From positions 1 to 64,000 of the forward strand of contig UQUG01000002.1 in the NCBI GenBank assembly GCA_900544205.1: a stretch of 64,000 bases of DNA, in the 5' to 3' direction. Below are positions 15,190 to 23,416 of this stretch, piece after piece. This stretch comes from an uncultured Collinsella sp. (GTDB taxonomy: Bacteria; Actinomycetota; Coriobacteriia; Coriobacteriales; Coriobacteriaceae). The notes beneath the pieces are model-generated. The model did no database searches. It was not told where the DNA came from and worked only from the letters and a program-made list of their open reading frames with translations. Position 1 is the first letter of the stretch. Each line of letters opens with the position of its first letter. The position numbers were made by a program, and so were the translations under genes.

Positions 15190-16216
15190 CGATCTTGCTG
15201 ACCGTGTTCTTTATGCCGCTGCTGGTGAGCCGCTTCGCCGAAAGGGTCACGCGAAGCCTCTGTATGTTGCCGTGATCGGATGCCTTGCCGGAGTGCTGGC
15301 GACCGGAGGGGTCGCCTACGCCGTCGTCAATTCCAGTTATTTTGCCTCTGCCTGGGGAAACCATGGCAACGGAGAGTCCATTACCTGGACTCAAGGTGGC
15401 TCGTCGGGGACTAAATATACCTACACCAGAGAGTTTGGTGATGGTATCGCGCCCCAAAGCTTGGAGGGTTCAGTACAGAAGGTCAATCTGTCCGTCGAGG
15501 GCAACGGCTATACACTCGACATTCATGATATGGCTATCGATAAAAACGGTTGCGGTGCCGTGACGTTTACGTTGTCCAATCCAAATGGTGTTAACTACTA
15601 CAAGCCGGCAGCAGAGACTGGCGAACTTGTTCTCTATGGTGAAGAAGAACAAGGCATCGGCACGCCCAACATGAAGTTCGGCGAGGAATGGCCTGACACA
15701 CGCAGCACAATTGATAAGGACACATCAAGCGATACTGTCATTAATGGCACGATGTACTTTGCCGCTATGGATCGCGAGCGAGATTTGCAACATGCTGTCA
15801 CCTGGAATATCCACTGGACCGAGGGTGAAGGTGAGAGTGCGAGGCGGTTTGAGGCATCGACACCCGAGTTCAATATTGGAGCGTACGTCGATACAAAGGA
15901 ACTCCGCTCCGGTGACTCGCCTCTTGAGATTAGCCCGTTTTCCATCCAGACGCACATCGATGATTTGGGCTATGAAGCAGTTGATAATAAGCTGACCGTC
16001 AGCTACAAGGATGGATCGGAGCAGATTATCGAAGATGACGACGCAGGGGTGTTCAACTTATATTTTTCTTATGGGCGCAATAGCGGAGAGAACATCTGGG
16101 TGCCAACGAAGTTGATTGATGTCGATCAAGTTGTCTCGGTAACCCTTGAAATTGTGAGGTATACATCAACAGGGGAGACCGAAACGAAAGAGCCCTTTAC
16201 CATCGTCTATTCGTAA
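15140..16216 (+). CDS. Membrane anti-sigma factor, DUF4179-like
   Basis: A 358-residue protein with a short cytoplasmic N terminus (about 38 residues), one transmembrane segment (PLYVAVIGCLAGVLATGGVA, about 40-59) and a large extracellular beta-rich domain. This topology and its overlap with an ECF sigma gene identify it as the cognate anti-sigma factor, which would hold the sigma factor at the membrane until a surface signal is received. The exterior part recalls DUF4179-type domains of Firmicutes and actinobacterial anti-sigma proteins. No zinc-binding HxxxCxxC motif is seen, so it is not a ZAS-type anti-sigma. GTG start inside the sigma gene. The signal is not predictable from sequence. 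Confidence 0.8.
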   Translation: MKSNQIKQAFESVQADSDLADRVLYAAAGEPLRRKGHAKPLYVAVIGCLAGVLATGGVAYAVVNSSYFASAWGNHGNGESITWTQGGSSGTKYTYTREFGDGIAPQSLEGSVQKVNLSVEGNGYTLDIHDMAIDKNGCGAVTFTLSNPNGVNYYKPAAETGELVLYGEEEQGIGTPNMKFGEEWPDTRSTIDKDTSSDTVINGTMYFAAMDRERDLQHAVTWNIHWTEGEGESARRFEASTPEFNIGAYVDTKELRSGDSPLEISPFSIQTHIDDLGYEAVDNKLTVSYKDGSEQIIEDDDAGVFNLYFSYGRNSGENIWVPTKLIDVDQVVSVTLEIVRYTSTGETETKEPFTIVYS

Positions 16217-16223
16217 GATTTGG

Positions 16224-16255
16224 GGTCGCTTCCTACTAGGGGAAGCGGCCTCTTT
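16224..16255 (+). terminator. Intrinsic terminator after the anti-sigma gene
   Basis: GGTCGCTTCC pairs with GGAAGCGGCC (one G-T wobble) and is followed by TCTTTTG, directly after the anti-sigma stop codon. Confidence 0.75.
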
Positions 16256-16317
16256 TGCGTTAAATGGAAACGCCGCCGATTTCCATGCGACAGATGAGAG
16301 CAGATCACCGCTGGAGC

Positions 16318-16380
16318 GCGACGTTTCCCCAGATAAAACCGACCAAAATAAACCTGTCCCTATTTGGAAGGGAACGTTGC
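16318..16380. repeat. GGGACAG-core hairpin repeat, copy b (inverted)
   Basis: On the minus strand the same AGGGACAGGTTTA core and TTTTGGT arm as copy a are found, matching 27 of about 28 bases. Outer arms here are GCGACGTTTCCC and GGGAACGTTGC. It ends about 15 bp before large hairpin element A. Together with copy a it brackets the sigma/anti-sigma pair. Confidence 0.65.
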
Positions 16381-16394
16381 CCCGACAAGCACGT

Positions 16395-16535
16395 CGGATT
16401 CCCGGTCCGGGCGGCCCGCTGTTTAAGTTTGTCGCGAGTTCCGCACGCAAAGGAAAGCACTTAATGTGCTTTCCGTCTTGCGCAGGACTGTAGAGCAGCA
16501 AACTTAAACAGCGGGCCGCCCGGGCCGGGAATCCG
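16395..16535 (+). repeat. Large hairpin element, copy A (conserved 67-nt core, private arms)
   Basis: Left arm 16395-16431 and right arm 16499-16535 are complementary over 37 nt, with one position that would be a G-U pair in RNA. They enclose a 67-nt core (16432-16498), itself containing a perfect hairpin GGAAAGCAC/GTGCTTTCC inside a CGCAA/TTGCG stem. The same core, with only two differences, is at 33717-33783. The two differences are partners in the inner stem (A-T here, G-C there), so pairing is preserved. The arms share no sequence with copy B except TTAAG placed four nt before the core. This suggests a structured RNA or a mobile hairpin; no protein-coding potential is evident. Confidence 0.8.
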
Positions 16536-16592
16536 CCCCCGCGCACAGGAGGGGATTCCTTTTGTGTAGGCTTTGCGGAAATATGGCTATTT

Positions 16593-16617
16593 TGGGATAC
16601 GCCCGGCGGCGTGGTCT
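16593..16617 (+). promoter_or_regulatory. GGATACGCCCG motif upstream of rpsL
   Basis: GGGATACGCCCGGCGGCGTG forms a short dyad (ACGCC/GGCGT). Near-identical motifs occur before rplC (33877-33903) and rplB (35742-35768), so it appears to be a shared regulatory element of ribosomal protein operons. Confidence 0.45.
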
Positions 16618-16618
16618 G

Positions 16619-16647
16619 TTGACGGCACAGCTAACGCCACGTATCCT
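16619..16647 (+). promoter_or_regulatory. Promoter of the rpsL-rpsG-fusA-rpsJ operon
   Basis: TTGACG (16619-16624) and TATCCT (16642-16647) with a 17-bp spacer form a good sigma-70 promoter about 94 bp before rpsL. Confidence 0.7.
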
Positions 16648-16740
16648 ATCGAACTGCGTGTTTCGTAGGGGGATGCTGACCCCTCGATTCAAGCCGTTGC
16701 ACTTTACAGAAAGCTGGAATCATTCGAGAAGGAGTACGCT

Positions 16741-17118
16741 TTGCCTACTATTAACCAGCTGGTTCGCCAGGGCCGTCGTTCCGTGCCCAAGAAGTCCAAG
16801 AACGCTGCTCTGCAGCACAACTCCCAGAAGCGCGGCGTGTGCACCCGCGTCTTCACCACGAGCCCCAAGAAGCCGAACTCGGCTCTTCGTAAGGTTGCCC
16901 GTGTTCGCCTCGTCAACGGCATCGAAGTTACTGCTTACATCCCGGGTGAGGGCCACAACCTGCAGGAGCACTCCATCGTGCTCGTCCGCGGCGGTCGTGT
17001 CCGTGACCTCCCTGGTGTCCGTTATCACGTCATCCGTGGCGCCTACGACGCTGCTCCGGTCCAGAACCGTATGCAGGCCCGTTCCAAGTACGGTGCTAAG
17101 CGCCCCAAGGCTAAATAA
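16741..17118 (+). CDS. rpsL: 30S ribosomal protein S12
   Basis: S12 lies at the decoding centre and controls accuracy; it is the target site for streptomycin-resistance mutations. The 125-residue protein begins [14 protein letters not shown] and contains [13 protein letters not shown] and [10 protein letters not shown]. Lys43 is conserved. Residue 88, lysine in most bacteria and the site of the classic K88R streptomycin-resistance mutation, is arginine here ([14 protein letters not shown], codon CGT). Start is TTG with AAGGAG 7 bp upstream. It is the first gene of the str operon, behind a promoter and downstream of large hairpin element A. Confidence 0.98.
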   Translation: MPTINQLVRQGRRSVPKKSKNAALQHNSQKRGVCTRVFTTSPKKPNSALRKVARVRLVNGIEVTAYIPGEGHNLQEHSIVLVRGGRVRDLPGVRYHVIRGAYDAAPVQNRMQARSKYGAKRPKAK

Positions 17119-17191
17119 GCCAGATAACGTTTTGATACTTTCGCCGTGTGCCGCCTAAGCGCCGCACGGTAGACACTTAAGGAGATTTCAC

Positions 17192-17665
17192 ATGCCGCGT
17201 CGTGCAGCAGCTAATCGTCGTGAGGTTCAGCCTGACGCCGTTTACAACAACCGCCTGGTGACTCAGCTCATCAACAAGGTCCTTCTTGACGGCAAGAAGG
17301 CCACCGCTGAGCGCATCGTTTACACCGCTTTCGAGATCGTTGCCGAGAAGTCCGAGGGTGGCGACGCTCTCGCTACCTTCAAGAAGGCTATGGACAACGT
17401 CAAGCCCACGCTCGAGGTTAAGCCCAAGCGTGTCGGTGGCGCTACCTATCAGGTCCCGATGGAGGTCAACTCCCGTCGTTCCACCGCTCTGGGCATCCGC
17501 TGGATCGTCAACTTCTCCCGCGCTCGCAAGGAGAAGACCATGGCCGAGCGTCTCGCCAACGAGATCCTCGACGCTTCCAACGGCCTGGGCGCTTCCGTCA
17601 AGAAGCGTGAGGACGTCTTCAAGATGGCCGAGGCCAACCGCGCGTTCTCTCACTATCGTTGGTAA
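17192..17665 (+). CDS. rpsG: 30S ribosomal protein S7
   Basis: S7 nucleates assembly of the 30S head and contacts tRNA in the E site. The 157-residue length and the sequence [36 protein letters not shown] and [24 protein letters not shown] ending are typical. ATG 17192 has AAGGAGA 8 bp upstream. Second gene of the str operon, 73 bp after rpsL and 19 bp before fusA. In other bacteria S7 represses this operon translationally; no specific binding structure was identified here. Confidence 0.98.
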   Translation: MPRRAAANRREVQPDAVYNNRLVTQLINKVLLDGKKATAERIVYTAFEIVAEKSEGGDALATFKKAMDNVKPTLEVKPKRVGGATYQVPMEVNSRRSTALGIRWIVNFSRARKEKTMAERLANEILDASNGLGASVKKREDVFKMAEANRAFSHYRW

Positions 17666-17684
17666 GTTAAGGTAAGGAACTAAC

Positions 17685-19784
17685 ATGGCTAAGCCTAAGT
17701 ACAAGCTTTCCGATACCCGTAACATCGGCATCATGGCTCACATCGATGCCGGTAAGACCACCACGACCGAGCGTATTCTTTACTACACCGGTAAGACCCA
17801 CAAGATCGGTGAGGTCCATGAGGGCGCTGCCACCATGGACTGGATGGTTCAGGAGCAGGAGCGCGGCGTAACCATTACCTCCGCTGCTACCACCTGCTTC
17901 TGGAACAAGGACGGTAAGGACTACCGCATCCAGATCATCGACACCCCGGGCCACGTTGACTTCACCGCCGAGGTCGAGCGCTGCCTGCGCGTCCTCGATG
18001 GCGCTGTCGCCGTCTTCGACGCCGTTGCCGGCGTTCAGCCCCAGTCTGAGACCGTTTGGCGTCAGGCTTCTACCTTCAACGTCCCCCGCATCGCCTTCAT
18101 CAACAAGTATGACCGCGTGGGCGCTGACTTCTTCAACGCTATCGAGACCATGAAGGATCGTCTCGATGCTAACGCCGTGGCCGCTCAGGTCCCGATGGGC
18201 GCCGAGGACAACTTCTGGGGCGTCATCGACCTGGTCACCATGACTGCATGGGACTTCAAGGCCGACGAGAAGGGTATGACCTACCCCGAGCCGATGGACG
18301 AGATCCCGGCTGAGTTTGCCGACATCGCTGCCACCAAGCGCGAGGAGCTCCTTGACGCTGCTGCCAGCTTTGACGACGAGCTCATGGAGAAGATCCTCAT
18401 GGAGGAGGACTTCACCGTCGAGGAGCTCAAGGCTGCTCTGCGCAAGGGCGTTCTGGCCAACGAGCTCAACCTCGTCTTCGTGGGTTCCGCCTACAAGAAC
18501 AAGGGCGTCCAGGAGCTGCTCGACGCTGTCGTCGACTACCTGCCCAGCCCGCTCGACGTCGAGGCCGTCACCGGTACCGATCCGGACACCGGCGAGGAGA
18601 TTCAGCGTCATCCTTCCTTCGACGAGCCCTTCTCCGGCCTGGTCTTCAAGATCATGACCGACCCGTTCGTCGGTAAGCTCACCTATGTCCGCGTTTACTC
18701 CGGCCGCGCCGAGTCCGGCTCCTACGTGGTCAACGCTTCCAACGGTCAGCGCGAGCGCCTCGGCCGCATCCTCGAGATGAACGCCGCCGAGCGTATCGAC
18801 CGTGACGACGCTGCCGCTGGCGACATCGTCGCTTGCGTCGGCTTCAAGAACTCCACCACCGGTGACACCCTGTGCGCCGAGGGCAAGGAGATCGTCCTCG
18901 AGAAGATCGAGTTCGCTAAGCCCGTTATCGACGTTGCCATCGAGCCCAAGACCAAGGCCGAGCAGGACAAGATGTCCCTGGCTCTGACCAAGCTCGCCGA
19001 GGAGGACCCGACCTTCCAGGTGTCCACCAACCACGAGACCGGCCAGACCATCATCGCCGGCATGGGCGAGCTGCACCTCGAGATCATCGTCGACCGTCTG
19101 CTCCGCGAGTTCAAGGTTGACGCTAACGTTGGTAAGCCCCAGGTTGCCTACCGCGAGACCGCTGGTCACGACGTCGAGAAGGCTGAGGGCAAGTTCGTCC
19201 GTCAGTCCGGCGGTCGCGGTCAGTACGGTCACGCCGTCATCAAGCTCGAGAAGATGGAGGAGGGCTTCGGCTACGAGTTCGTCAACGCTATCGTCGGCGG
19301 CGTCGTGCCTAAGGAGTACATCCCGTCCATCGACAAGGGCATCCAGGAGGCCCTGAACACCGGTGTTATCGCCGGCTTCCCGGTCCTCGACGTTAAGGTC
19401 ACCCTGTTCGACGGTTCTTACCACGAGGTCGACTCCTCCGAGGCCGCCTTCAAGATCGCCGGTTCCATGGCTATCAAGGACGCCCTCAAGAAGTCCGATC
19501 CGCAGCTGCTCGAGCCGATCATGGCTGTCGAGGTTGAGACCCCCGAGCAGTACATGGGCGACGTTATGGGCAACCTCTCCGGTCGCCGCGGCAAGATCGA
19601 GGGCATGGAGGATCGCAAGAACAGCAAGCTCATCCGTGCCAAGGTGCCGCTGGGCGAGATGTTCGGTTACGCTACCGACCTTCGCTCCCAGACCCAGGGC
19701 CGTGCATCCTACACGATGCAGTTCGACTCTTATGAGCCCGCGCCCAAGTCCATCGTGGACGAGGTCATGAGCAAGAACGCCTAA
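17685..19784 (+). CDS. fusA: Elongation factor G
   Basis: EF-G is the GTPase that drives translocation of tRNA and mRNA. The 699-residue length is standard. The G1 motif [15 protein letters not shown] (about residues 19-33), the switch [11 protein letters not shown] and G4 NKYDR (slightly diverged from NKMDR) are visible, as is the C-terminal domain with [17 protein letters not shown] 17685 has AAGGAAC upstream. In most actinobacteria tuf follows fusA; here rpsJ follows directly after 60 bp, so tuf must lie elsewhere. Codon bias is extreme, as for other translation genes in the window. Confidence 0.98.
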   Translation: MAKPKYKLSDTRNIGIMAHIDAGKTTTTERILYYTGKTHKIGEVHEGAATMDWMVQEQERGVTITSAATTCFWNKDGKDYRIQIIDTPGHVDFTAEVERCLRVLDGAVAVFDAVAGVQPQSETVWRQASTFNVPRIAFINKYDRVGADFFNAIETMKDRLDANAVAAQVPMGAEDNFWGVIDLVTMTAWDFKADEKGMTYPEPMDEIPAEFADIAATKREELLDAAASFDDELMEKILMEEDFTVEELKAALRKGVLANELNLVFVGSAYKNKGVQELLDAVVDYLPSPLDVEAVTGTDPDTGEEIQRHPSFDEPFSGLVFKIMTDPFVGKLTYVRVYSGRAESGSYVVNASNGQRERLGRILEMNAAERIDRDDAAAGDIVACVGFKNSTTGDTLCAEGKEIVLEKIEFAKPVIDVAIEPKTKAEQDKMSLALTKLAEEDPTFQVSTNHETGQTIIAGMGELHLEIIVDRLLREFKVDANVGKPQVAYRETAGHDVEKAEGKFVRQSGGRGQYGHAVIKLEKMEEGFGYEFVNAIVGGVVPKEYIPSIDKGIQEALNTGVIAGFPVLDVKVTLFDGSYHEVDSSEAAFKIAGSMAIKDALKKSDPQLLEPIMAVEVETPEQYMGDVMGNLSGRRGKIEGMEDRKNSKLIRAKVPLGEMFGYATDLRSQTQGRASYTMQFDSYEPAPKSIVDEVMSKNA

Positions 19785-19844
19785 GTTCGAGCTCCCTGTT
19801 ACGTAATCCGCGAGAACATCTCTCGCACTCTTTGGAGGTTTAAG

Positions 19845-20153
19845 TTGGCTACCCAGAAGATCCGCATTCGCCTCAAGGGCTATGATCACGAGGTCGTCGA
19901 TCAGTCCGCGAAGCTCATCGTCGAGACCGCTCAGAAGACCGGCGCTCGCGTTTCCGGTCCTGTCCCCCTGCCCACCGAGCGCAACCTGTACACGGTTATC
20001 CGCTCGCCGCACGTGAACAAGGACTCCCGTGAGCAGTTCGAGATGCGCACCCACAAGCGCCTCATCGACATCCTCGACCCCACCTCGGGCACCGTTGATT
20101 CGCTCATGCGTCTCGACCTCCCCGCTGGCGTCGACATCGACATCAAGCTCTAA
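19845..20153 (+). CDS. rpsJ: 30S ribosomal protein S10 (NusE)
   Basis: S10 is a 30S head protein and, as NusE, a transcription antitermination factor. The 102-residue product contains the family signatures [20 protein letters not shown] and [20 protein letters not shown]. The start is TTG with GGAGG 8 bp upstream. It is the last gene of this unit and is followed by a strong terminator. Normally it heads the S10 operon directly before rplC; here about 14 kb of unrelated genes (birA, fatty acid synthesis, transporters) separate the two. Confidence 0.98.
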   Translation: MATQKIRIRLKGYDHEVVDQSAKLIVETAQKTGARVSGPVPLPTERNLYTVIRSPHVNKDSREQFEMRTHKRLIDILDPTSGTVDSLMRLDLPAGVDIDIKL

Positions 20154-20172
20154 GCGATATCGCTCATAGCTT

Positions 20173-20213
20173 AAAGGGCCCCGCTGCCGTAACGGCAGTG
20201 GGGCCCTTTTGTT
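20173..20213 (+). terminator. Intrinsic terminator after rpsJ
   Basis: AAAGGGCCCC(A)CTGCCGT-type stem: AAAGGGCCCCGCTGCCGT pairs with ACGGCAGTGGGGCCCTTTT, followed by TTTTGTTTT. This is a very stable end to the str unit. Confidence 0.92.
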
Positions 20214-20268
20214 TTGAATGATGGTTTGGACTGCGGGGTAATGCTGCCGAGTAGGTGGTTGCGGCGCC

Positions 20269-21045
20269 CTATTCGCTCATGGGACGCAGCGATGCCTCCT
20301 CAAAATGGAAAGATCGAAAGCCGTCTTCCGTTTCGATGCACGCGCGACCAAAGCCATCGACCGTTTTAAAGATGCCACGCGCCAGCTCGTCACCGACAGG
20401 GGAACGGGCGATAACGGTTTCCCCTATCCAATTGAGGTGAGCTACATAATCATCGTGGACGGGCGCGAGCGGTCCGGCGTCTTCTTCCATGGCGTTGAGG
20501 CGTTCTGCCCACGCATCTACAGCGTTCACGACTGCGTGATAGACCTGTTTGAGTAGCACATCGACGGCGGGAACGTTCTCGTTGAGATACGAGAGACCGA
20601 TTGCGGGCAGGCCGCCATCGGGAACCTCCGCGGGCACATAGTTCACGTTGACGCCGATGCCACAGACCGCAAAGGGGCTGCCTTCGTTATCGCGTGCGGC
20701 CTCGACCAGAATGCCGCCGAGTTTGCGTCCACTCGCGACCAGGTCGTTGGGCCATTTGAGGCCAATCTCGTTTGCAAGACCCTGCTTTTCGAGTGCTTCG
20801 AGCACTGCTAGGCCGCTGACAGCGGCAAGACCAGAGTACTTTGCGGGATTAACGCATGGACGCAGGACAATCGAAAGCAATAGGTTGCCGGCGGTTGAGT
20901 CCCACTTGTGCCCGCGCCGACCGCGTCCTGCTGTCTGAGCCCGGGCGGCAAGTCCTGTGCCGTGCGGCGCCCCCTGTTTTCCTGCTTCGAGCAGGTCATC
21001 GTTGGTCGATCCGGTTACGTCGACCACTGTTAAACGTAAATCCAT
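20269..21045 (-). CDS. birA: Biotin--[acetyl-CoA-carboxylase] ligase, no DNA-binding domain
   Basis: BirA activates biotin to biotinyl-AMP and attaches it to the lysine of the biotin carboxyl carrier protein AccB, encoded 5 kb away on the other strand. The protein is 258 residues. It shows STNDDLLEAG near the N terminus, the biotinyl-AMP loop GRGRRGHKWDS, KWPNDLV with the catalytic lysine, and KLGGILVEA. It starts directly with the catalytic domain, so it lacks the N-terminal helix-turn-helix of bifunctional BirA and should not act as a repressor. It is divergent from the fab/acc operon whose product it modifies. Confidence 0.93.
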   Translation of the reverse strand: MDLRLTVVDVTGSTNDDLLEAGKQGAPHGTGLAARAQTAGRGRRGHKWDSTAGNLLLSIVLRPCVNPAKYSGLAAVSGLAVLEALEKQGLANEIGLKWPNDLVASGRKLGGILVEAARDNEGSPFAVCGIGVNVNYVPAEVPDGGLPAIGLSYLNENVPAVDVLLKQVYHAVVNAVDAWAERLNAMEEDAGPLAPVHDDYVAHLNWIGETVIARSPVGDELARGIFKTVDGFGRACIETEDGFRSFHFEEASLRPMSE

Positions 21046-21140
21046 AACAGCTGGTACCTCCTAAGGTAATAAGGCAATCGCGTAATGGTGTCGAGAGATA
21101 GACACAATGTGAAGCCTTTGTCGCATTTGGACAATTTAAT

Positions 21141-21205
21141 GTTAACACGTCAACAAAGACTGAAATGCGTTATCCTCTCTTGGTCGATGTAAACACGTCA
21201 ACAAC
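21141..21205. promoter_or_regulatory. Pair of GTNAACACGTCAACAA boxes between birA and fabH
   Basis: GTTAACACGTCAACAA (21141-21156) and GTAAACACGTCAACAA (21190-21205, allowing for one-base placement) are direct repeats that match at 15 of 16 positions. Each is itself a rough dyad (GTTAAC / GTCAAC). They flank a possible -10 (TATCCT, 21171-21176), the second ending just before the fabH ribosome binding site. This arrangement suits a repressor of fatty acid synthesis. The regulator is not encoded nearby. Confidence 0.55.
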
Positions 21206-21221
21206 TCAAAGGAGGTTAGTG

Positions 21222-22181
21222 ATGGGTTTCACGATTCTTGGAACAGGTTCGGCACTTCCTGAGCGCAGTGTTTCCAATGACGAGCTGTCTGAGTTCCTCG
21301 ATACCTCGGATGAGTGGATTTTTACTCGCACCGGTATCAAGAGCCGCCACGTCTGCACCACCGAGTCACTTGACGACCTTGCCGTAGCGGCGAGCGAGCG
21401 GGCACTCCAGGTGTCCGGAATCGACGCGAGCCAGCTGGATCTGATCGTCTGCTCGACGACGACGGGTGACCACCTTGTTCCCGCTGAGGCGTGTGCCGTT
21501 GCTGAGCGACTAGGCGCGACGTGCCCTGCCTTCGATGTCTCGGCGGCTTGTGCCGGCTTCGTATTTGCGCTCGATGTCGCCGAGGGCTATATCGCCCGCA
21601 GCCGTGCCGAGCGCGTGCTTGTTGTTGCTGCCGAGCAGATGACGCGCGCGCTCGACTGGACCGACCGTGCCACCTGCGTGCTTTTTGGCGATGGGGCAGG
21701 CGCCGCAGTGATTGAAGCTGGGGGAGACAACCCCCTTGCCGTTGAGCTTTCGACGGCGCCCGACGTCGAGACGTTGCGCGTTCCCGGTCTGGTCGGTACC
21801 TCGCCGTTTAAGGCTTCCGCAGATAGCGTGAGTGTGCTGTCCATGAATGGCCGCCGCGTGTTCAAGTTCGGCGTCAACGCCATCTGCGACACGGTCCATA
21901 AGCTTGCGATCGATGCGGGCATTTTGATCGAAGACATCGATCATTTTGTATTCCATCAGGCTAACGAACGAATCCTGAGCCAGGCGGTCAAGCGCCTGGG
22001 CGTGCCAGACGAGCGCGTGGTTCGCACGTTGCGCGAGACCGGCAACATTTCGAGCGCATGCATTCCGCTTGCCCTCGACCGGCTGGCAAACGCCGGTGCA
22101 CTTCACACGGGCGACACCATCGCCTTGGTTGGATTTGGCGCCGGTCTGGATATAGGTGGCTATCTGCTTCGTTGGAAGTAG
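21222..22181 (+). CDS. fabH: 3-oxoacyl-ACP synthase III
   Basis: FabH starts type II fatty acid synthesis by condensing an acyl-CoA (acetyl- or branched) with malonyl-ACP. The catalytic triad is visible: Cys110 in DVSAACAGF, His245 in FHQAN and Asn275 in GNISSA. The C-terminal GFGAGLDIG is also typical. The 319-residue length is normal. ATG 21222 is preferred over in-frame upstream starts because AAAGGAGG ends 6 bp before it and the protein then begins MGFTILGTGSALP. It is the first gene of a ten-gene fatty acid operon. Confidence 0.96.
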   Translation: MGFTILGTGSALPERSVSNDELSEFLDTSDEWIFTRTGIKSRHVCTTESLDDLAVAASERALQVSGIDASQLDLIVCSTTTGDHLVPAEACAVAERLGATCPAFDVSAACAGFVFALDVAEGYIARSRAERVLVVAAEQMTRALDWTDRATCVLFGDGAGAAVIEAGGDNPLAVELSTAPDVETLRVPGLVGTSPFKASADSVSVLSMNGRRVFKFGVNAICDTVHKLAIDAGILIEDIDHFVFHQANERILSQAVKRLGVPDERVVRTLRETGNISSACIPLALDRLANAGALHTGDTIALVGFGAGLDIGGYLLRWK

Positions 22182-22232
22182 TCGCACATAGGAAATAAAA
22201 ACGCCCTAGGGCACAACCAAAGGAGAACTACC

Positions 22233-22469
22233 ATGGCAGATCAGAAGACCTTCGAGCGCGTTTGCGACGTTATCCGCGAGACCGCCGGTCTTGACGATGT
22301 CGAGATGAAGCCCGACTCCACGCTCGAGGAGATTGGTCTCGACAGTCTGGGTACCGTCGAGATCCTCGTCGCCGTCGAGGACGAGTTTGGCATTCAGCTC
22401 GATACCGAGGAGAACCCCAAGACGGTCGGCGAGTTCGCCGATACGGTCGAGGCGGCATTGGAGAAGTAG
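22233..22469 (+). CDS. acpP: Acyl carrier protein
   Basis: ACP carries growing acyl chains on a phosphopantetheine arm. The 78-residue acidic protein has the attachment serine at residue 38 in GLDSLGTVEI and acidic helix II typical of ACPs. AAAGGAG precedes ATG 22233. It sits directly after fabH and 2 bp before fabK, so the operon supplies its own carrier. Confidence 0.96.
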   Translation: MADQKTFERVCDVIRETAGLDDVEMKPDSTLEEIGLDSLGTVEILVAVEDEFGIQLDTEENPKTVGEFADTVEAALEK

Positions 22470-22471
22470 AG

Positions 22472-23416
22472 ATGCTCAAGACTCCTCTCTGCGATCTGCT
22501 CGGCATCGAAAAGCCCGTGTTCCAGGGCGGTATGGCCTGGATTGCCGATGCTTCGCTGGCGTCCGCAGTGTCCGAGGCGGGTGGCTTAGGCATCATCGCG
22601 GCCATGAACGCCGACGCCAACTGGCTTCGCGACCAGATTCATGAGCTGCGCGCCAAGACGGATAAGCCCTTTGGCGTGAACGTCATGCTCATGAGCCCGT
22701 TTGCCGACGAGGTTGCACAGGTCGTGATTGACGAGCGAGTGCCGGTCGTCGTGACGGGCGCCGGCAATCCCGCCAAGTACATGAAGGCGTGGAACGAGGC
22801 GGGCATCAGGGTCATCCCGGTCGTTGCCTCGGTGGCGCTGGCGCGCCTCGTGGCACGTCGTGGAGCCACGGCGGTTGTTGCCGAGGGTACCGAATCGGGC
22901 GGCCATATTGGCGAGACCTCGACGATGGCACTGGTGCCGCAGGTCGTCGATGCGGTTGACATTCCCGTCGTGGCCGCCGGCGGTATTGCCGACGGCCGCG
23001 GCGTGGCGGCCGCCTTTATGCTGGGCGCCGAAGGCGTGCAAGTGGGTACGCGCTTTCTGGTCGCAGACGAGTGCACCGTCTCGGAGCAGTACAAAGAGAT
23101 GGTCCTGAAGGCCAACGACACTTCAACGCGTGCGACCGGTCGCTCGACGGGACATCCAGTGCGCGCCCTCAAGAGCCCCTTCACCAACGCCTATGCCAAG
23201 AGCGAGGGTTCCGGCGCGAGTGCCGAGGAGCTCGGTGCTATGGGAACCGGTGCGCTGCGTAAGGCCGCCAAGGACGGCAACTACGAAGAGGGTTCGTTTT
23301 TGTGTGGACAGATTGCCGGCATGGTCAACGAGCGCCAGAGCGCACGCGAAATCGTTGACGACCTGGTCGATGGCGCCGAGCACGTCCTGAAGGGTGCGTG
23401 CGCATGGGTGGCGTAG
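22472..23416 (+). CDS. fabK: Enoyl-ACP reductase II, FMN-dependent
   Basis: FabK is the flavoprotein enoyl-ACP reductase that completes each elongation cycle, replacing FabI and giving intrinsic triclosan tolerance. The 314-residue protein has the nitronate-monooxygenase/FabK fold signatures: PVFQGGMAWIADASLASAVS, EAGGLGIIA, VAEGTESGGHIGE and the phosphate-binding VVAAGGIADGRG, followed by GAEGVQVGTRF. The location between acpP and fabD supports FabK over a nitronate monooxygenase. No fabI is present in the window. ATG 22472 lies two bases after the acpP stop. Confidence 0.92.
   Translation: MLKTPLCDLLGIEKPVFQGGMAWIADASLASAVSEAGGLGIIAAMNADANWLRDQIHELRAKTDKPFGVNVMLMSPFADEVAQVVIDERVPVVVTGAGNPAKYMKAWNEAGIRVIPVVASVALARLVARRGATAVVAEGTESGGHIGETSTMALVPQVVDAVDIPVVAAGGIADGRGVAAAFMLGAEGVQVGTRFLVADECTVSEQYKEMVLKANDTSTRATGRSTGHPVRALKSPFTNAYAKSEGSGASAEELGAMGTGALRKAAKDGNYEEGSFLCGQIAGMVNERQSAREIVDDLVDGAEHVLKGACAWVA

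Noticed and set aside
16395..16535. Retron or group II intron remnant for the large hairpins
   Set aside because: No reverse transcriptase or intron domain V-type sequence is near either copy, and arms are perfectly complementary over their length, unlike retron or intron ends.
16562..17158. Plus-strand open frame of 198 codons overlapping rpsL in another frame
   Set aside because: It crosses the rpsL promoter and then shadows rpsL out of frame with Ser/Arg-rich translation.
17667..20054. Long minus-strand open frame opposite fusA
   Set aside because: Same antisense effect of strong codon bias; fusA and its neighbours are certain.
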